Source of the DNA: Melampsora larici-populina 98AG31 | Taxonomy: Eukaryota > Basidiomycota > Pucciniomycetes > Pucciniales > Melampsoraceae | Length of the DNA: 64,000 bases | Assembly (NCBI RefSeq): GCF_000204055.1 | Contig: NW_006768766.1 | Span: 2,403,231 to 2,467,230, forward strand | Reading direction: 5' to 3' | Translations under genes and position numbers: made by a program | Shown here: positions 59,297 through 64,000 of the stretch, in pieces | Layout: every line of letters starts with the position of its first letter | Position numbering within the stretch: position 1 is the first letter of the stretch | The notes under the pieces: model-generated | Database searches by the model: none | What the model saw: only the letters and a program-made list of their open reading frames with translations | Told to the model about the DNA's origin: nothing

Positions 59297-62200
59297 TTAT
59301 AGATCATCAAGCCCACTTGCTTGTACATTACGCGCCTTCACAATTCTATCCCAGGTATCTCTACCTCTTCCCATCAACGCCTTCCAGCTTACAATCAGCT
59401 CTTCACTCGCATCAACTGTCATTTGGGTGTGTCCAACCGTTTTTCGAAGAAGACCGGCGATATTTGAATCCCACCCCATCCAAGTACGATAATAAGCTTG
59501 TCGCAGACTCTCGTGCAGGGCCGTCAATACTGTCACATTGGCTTCCCAGACCTCTTTGCAAATCCGCTGACCCGGCCGGACCATATCAATCAAATCTTTC
59601 CCTTCATTCGCATCCCAGTCTATATGTACATCAATTGGTCAAGCATTAGAATGAATTTTAATCTTGTAGTCAAAAGGAGAATATGAAATCTTACCACCAT
59701 TACAGCGAGCAAATAAGCCATCCAGCTTGCTTTCTGTTTCGAGAGCTGCCAGCACCATCTGCTGGGTTTCCCTGCCGATCCGTCGAAGTTCTTCAGTAGC
59801 GCTTCGATATTTGAGGAACGCGGAGATTCCTTCCTTCGTTCCGGGATCATTCGCCCACTTCTCCAAGGGATGCAAGAGTAGACCTACATTCCAAAAGGAA
59901 TCCTCGAAATCCGACTGTTTAGCTTCATTTAGACTAGGGCATGATAGGTGGCTGATAGGGTGTATCGCATTGTATTTCTCCACCTGTGTCTTGAATGTAT
60001 CGAACTTTGCCTTGAAAGTTGTTTGCTTCTTAGTCATCAACTTCTTTAGCCCTTGTTGATTTTTTGTACCTAAAACGAAGATGATCCTCATGTAAGATGC
60101 TTGATTCAATGTTATGATTCAATCAAATTGGTCCCACCCCATCCTCCCCTGTCCCACCTTTGCTGTGCCACGATGATACCGACCTTAGCCTCGTACAGCT
60201 TCTTTTTCGCCATTCGAACCCGTACCAGAGCTCTTGCTTTTAAACCTGATGAAGTTAACAAACTGTCAGCGATTGACTGAGGTGTATTATAAGCAAAGAG
60301 ATCTTACATTTGAAATCTTTCAGACCTTGAAACTCAGCTCCACCTAGATCTTCAAGAACCGAGTGTATAGCACTCTCGATAGTCACTATCAATGACGGTA
60401 ACTGCAGAAATGCATCCCTTTCGGCCTCTGTCTGATGACGGCGCCGTTTCCGTCGTCTTTGCAAGAGCTCCGTCCTAGAAAATCAAAAAACAAAGTCAAA
60501 CTTATCTTTCACAACAATGGATGAAAGATAAGCCTACTGCGCAAGTTTCAATTGTTCTTCAAAGTAGAGCAATTCACTCATTTTCTCCTCAAGATTTTTT
60601 ACACTCTCGTCAGACATTGCCTCAAGCTGGCAGCGCTTCTGGCGCTCCCATTGTTCTGAAAAGTAACCCACGGTGTATTCGCTTTTATTTGACTGAAGCC
60701 TCTGCAGACTTTTCAAAGAAGCATTCAACGTTGCCTCGGTGGATTTCAACTTCATCATCGTAGATCGAACTGGAATAAGACAAATGATTCAGCAACATAT
60801 TTCTTTGAAACCTGAAGCGCGTGAACAAGATTACTAACCAGCATTCTTGCGTAACATCTCATTGCAATGTTTTGCCTTTAGATTCAAAGCATCAAACCGA
60901 TGCTGCTTGGTCGCATATCTGTTGGGACTTATAAGTGGGGAGAGGGCAGACCATATCCGTTCAAGTCCCTCTCCATCAGACAACCCCCATCCCTTGTTGA
61001 GACGAGGATTATAGAGCAGCTGACAGGACCACTGGTGTACAAAGGCATGGAACGCGCTCGTTCCAAACTTGAGTTCACGTCGGTCGCACTCATCTTTAAA
61101 AATCTTGTTCTAGATTACAAATCGATTGTTAATTTCAAACATATAGAAAACATGTTATAGACTACATACCTTCAAGATACTTTTTTCAAGTGTACATCCT
61201 ATGTCATATAGAATTGCAATACGCTTGTTAGGCTTGCCCACTTCGCGTGTTTGTTTAATCAACTGGTCAATCATAGCCAGCACAAAGAACTGCCTGATAT
61301 TGGCACAAATTGAAAGGATCAAAGATAATCAGTCAAGTGCAGATGATAGATAGGTAAGACTGTCTTACTTCTCTCCACTTTTGACCACGTTCACAAACGT
61401 CAGGACATGGTCGTGGCGACAAGCCATCCCAATTAGTCCGCACTCATCGCAACCCTTCCAAGTACTTGCACCTCGGTGATCTGCAGCAGCGGTGTGCTGA
61501 GACGTACACTGGTCCTATCCAAAATGAATGTCAGCAATAAAGAAAACTCAACCTTGTTCACTAAAATTCAATCTGAATACATACTTTATATTCCTTTTCC
61601 TGTTCCTGCTTTGAAAGACCCGGGTCCCACTTGGCTACTTTATCTGGATGGATGAATAGAGATGGTATCAATACCTCTTTCTCCTCGGACTCATTACTAG
61701 CAGCTTTGTGTCGGCGATGCTGAAAGTTGCCGTCACAGCAGACTACATAGTCGGCTTCGTCGGGTTCGCCGTTTTCTTGGAGTGGTCCAAAGCACCGAGG
61801 ACATATATCGGCCAGTCTTTGAAGGGCTGTGAGCAGTAAGGCTCGGATGGTAAGCTCCTCTTCCATTCTCAGCATGTGTCTGAATGCATCAATGGCCAAA
61901 GAAAGAGTACGTCTCCATAGGCGAGGCTGAAAGAAATATTTTGAAAGAAATATATCCTCAGTTAAAATTGTAAGTCATTCTTTCACTCAGTGTACATACC
62001 TCATTAGTTTTCTCAACCAGCATGAGTGGACTGTGTGCGTCCAAGAATTCGTCCAAAGCTAGCGAGAATCCTTGTGTACGTACGGTACAATACTTCCATA
62101 TGTGATGATGTAGCCTCAGTAGGCGAATCGAATACGCCGCCTCAGGATGAACCGGAGCGCCGCCGATGAATCCCATACGAATGAGACGAACTTGATCAGG

Positions 62201-62901
62201 GACACATTTACAAAATGTAATCTCCAGCTGCTTGCGTTCTAAAACATTCAATTCAAGAATAATTGTAAGGAATCCGAATAAGAAAGTATGGACTATCTTA
62301 AACCCGCTATAGAAAGAATATACAAACCTAAGATGTCGACCGTATCAACCTTCCGATGCCTCAGGTCACTCGCCGCACAGTGACACTGTTCGTTTCGATC
62401 TATATTCCACGCTGAGCTGTCACCCCAGCGTGAAGTAAGTTGAGCACAGGTCATGTAGGCCATGTACATTTCTGGTAATACCTTGGCCCAATTTCTTGCA
62501 TCTCTCAGTTGCTTTGATTTATAATAAGCTCCTTTAACATATTCGGTATAGGTTGTGGTGGTATTTGGTGGCGCTTCAGCATCTTCGGTATGAGGAAGTT
62601 GGTCCGAGATGAGATTGTTGTCAATGTCGTTGGGTTCTTCATCGTCTTCTGAGCTTTCCCTGTGTTCAGCGTTTGATATATCAATTAGACTAACATTTTG
62701 CATTGTTACAGATGTGGACGGAGTTGGAAGGTTAGCTAGAGCATCTTTCAGTTGTTGGGTACGTTTTTTAACCCATTCGGTCTCATTTGCCTCGTTCTTG
62801 GCTACAAGTTGAGCTGCCTCTGAACCAGGTAGAACAATACAGGCTCTCTTTTTTTTAGGGGGGCCAGTCAGACAATTCACAGAACGACCCTTTGAAGGCA
62901 T
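59297..62901 (-). CDS. KDZ (Kyakuja-Dileera-Zisupton) transposase
   Basis: Eleven exons join in frame to about 952 residues: 62901-62328, 62238-62000, 61926-61585, 61514-61369, 61293-61170, 61109-60839, 60769-60538, 60474-60308, 60245-60180, 60069-59695 and 59619-59297. The N-terminus is basic (PPKKKRACIVLPGSE), followed by an acidic linker and the CxC cysteine cluster typical of KDZ transposases (QCHC, then FCKC across the first intron). The core shows YVVCCDGNFQHRRH (Asp ~336), ECGLIGMACRHDH, ILYDIGCTLE (Asp ~465), FHAFVHQWSCQLLYNPR and LSDGEGLERIWS (Glu ~522), the expected acidic triad. A long coiled-coil region follows (residues ~570-900). No stop or frameshift was found, so the copy may be functional. 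Element ends were not identified. Confidence 0.9.
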
Positions 62902-63518
62902 AAGGAAAATGAAAGAGAGGGATGAGATAGCGAAAAGTAAGGGATTTGTTGAAAGAGATATCAGCCGGTGCTAGCACCAGTTGATACCTCTCACACCAGT
63001 TCATAAACCCCTAGTTCATATCAGCTTGAGCTTTTCCGATGATGTGACCTTTTCGTTTGGACAGATCAAGCTAGGAACGACAATTTCGACAAATGTGGAA
63101 TTCCAATTGGTTTGCATCTCAAAACATACAAACGGGTAGCACCTTCTTTGATATTCATTTGATTATGCACAGCATACAAAACCCCTATGGTTATATCAAA
63201 TTAGCTTGAGCGTCTATGGGTACATTATAGACACTCAAGCTATCCATCAACACTTTCTTTTTGGATTAAAACAACCTTTTGTGTCAATACATACAACATG
63301 CTAACCAACTGAGGTCCTTTTTTCAGTAACTGGAGGAAGAGGGACCACGCTCTTTTTTTATGATCAGAGTTAATGAAGATGAAGATCAAAGTATAGCAGA
63401 CTTAACTCTTAATAAGTGGTCACTTACAACCTTACAAATACAATTATGAACTTGTTGGAATTGATTCCAATGTGGTTTGTTCAAAAGCATCCCTGGTCCC
63501 ATTAAGTAGTGTCAGTAT
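62902..63518. other. 5' flank of KDZ gene
   Basis: No gene. A sequence (CCCCTAGTTCATATCAGCTTGAGC, near 63008) recurs about 175 bases later in diverged form (CCCCTATGGTTATATCAAATTAGCTTGAGC, near 63182). This may be the subterminal part of the transposon. Confidence 0.45.
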
Positions 63519-64000
63519 TGGGCTTTTTCAGATGGAAGGAGAGGGAATAGGGAAAAGTGGTATTATGAAGGTGGGTTTGAAATTCAATTCTGTCATCTGG
63601 GGGGGCTCCAATCAGCATATTTCCTACATAATCAGGGTGTGTGTGTGTGTTTTATGGCAGAGCGGCAGCTGAATATGATAATTTGAGATTATAAGTGTGG
63701 ATATGAAGGTGATGGAGGAAGATTATGCAAAAGTGCTGCTATCAAACTGGGTCTCAAATCAAAATTGGTCAATGTGTGGGAGCCCCAAACACCATTTTTC
63801 CTACATCTTCAGGGAGTTTGGGATGTTTTTATGTGCACAGATGAGATTTTGAATGTGGTTTTGTGGGTTTGAGTGTTTATATAAAGGTGATGGAGAGGTG
63901 ATACAGAAAAGTGGTATTATCAAAGTAGGTCTAAAATCCAATTTTGTCATCTGGGGGGGGCTCTAGATACCATAATTCTTCCATCTTCATGGTGGTGAGA
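63519..64000. repeat. ~177-bp tandem repeat, runs off the window
   Basis: Three diverged units share AAAAGTGGTATTAT(C/G)AA, GGGT(C/T)T(A/G)AAAT, GTCATCTGGGGGGGCTC and TTCCTACAT(C/A)(T/A)TCAGGG. The AAAAGTG anchor falls at 63553, 63729 and 63907, giving spacings of 176 and 178. The unit contains GT- and G-rich tracts and no open frame. The array continues beyond the window end. Confidence 0.75.

Noticed and set aside
59034..63300. Terminal inverted repeats of the KDZ element
   Set aside because: Short repeats exist on each side (59034-59130 and 63008-63210), but they do not match each other across the gene.
1..64000. tRNA, rRNA and CRISPR features
   Set aside because: No cloverleaf-like, rRNA-like or regularly spaced repeat-spacer sequence was found by eye; weak tRNA genes could be missed.

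Overview
The window looks like nuclear DNA of a basidiomycete, most probably a rust fungus (Pucciniales). The evidence is AT-rich sequence, genes split by many 50-110 bp GT-AG introns, fungal housekeeping proteins, and transposon families typical of basidiomycetes (KDZ, CACTA/Plavaka-like, pogo, Mutator-like). A Melampsora-like species would fit, but the species is an inference. I saw no rRNA, tRNA or CRISPR array. Exon coordinates come from splice-site and reading-frame reasoning by eye; most models close in frame over all exons, but single boundaries may be off by one base.

Layout. 1-2972: no supported gene. 2975-5979: complete pogo/Fot1-like transposon with TA target duplication and a transposase broken by one frameshift. 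7029-7190: foldback MITE. 7340-16243: a CACTA-like MITE cut open by an 8.4 kb two-gene transposon (7358-15804). Then host genes: VPS9 (16297-18907, +), HOP1 (19348-23363, +) and a KRE9/GPI-type cell-wall protein (24819-26031, +). 26151-31825: Mutator-like element with ~300 bp terminal inverted repeats and a 9 bp target duplication. Its decayed transposase continues into what looks like a ubiquitin-specific-protease domain. Then a wax-synthase-like MBOAT acyltransferase (33029-34575, -), a ten-exon C2H2 zinc-finger gene (35635-37331, -), a fragmentary acidic-protein gene (39.6-40.1 kb), a dense palindrome (40.37-40.52 kb) and a repeat-rich stretch with a broken secreted-protein gene (43.6-44.6 kb).

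45.5-57.4 kb is another host block: PRP4 (spliceosome, -) and KIN28/CDK7 (TFIIH kinase, +) share a ~300 bp divergent promoter, followed by a cytochrome P450 (-) and a SAM methyltransferase (-). 57.65-58.4 kb holds MITE-like repeats. 59297-62901 (-) is an apparently intact KDZ transposase. The window ends in a ~177 bp tandem repeat.

The host genes serve separate processes (vesicle traffic, meiotic axis, cell wall, splicing, transcription, oxidation) and do not form one pathway. The strongest leads for something undescribed are the Mutator-like transposase joined to a USP-like peptidase, and the two-gene transposon whose second, coiled-coil protein I cannot assign. Four autonomous-type DNA transposons of different superfamilies lie within 64 kb, two apparently intact and two broken.
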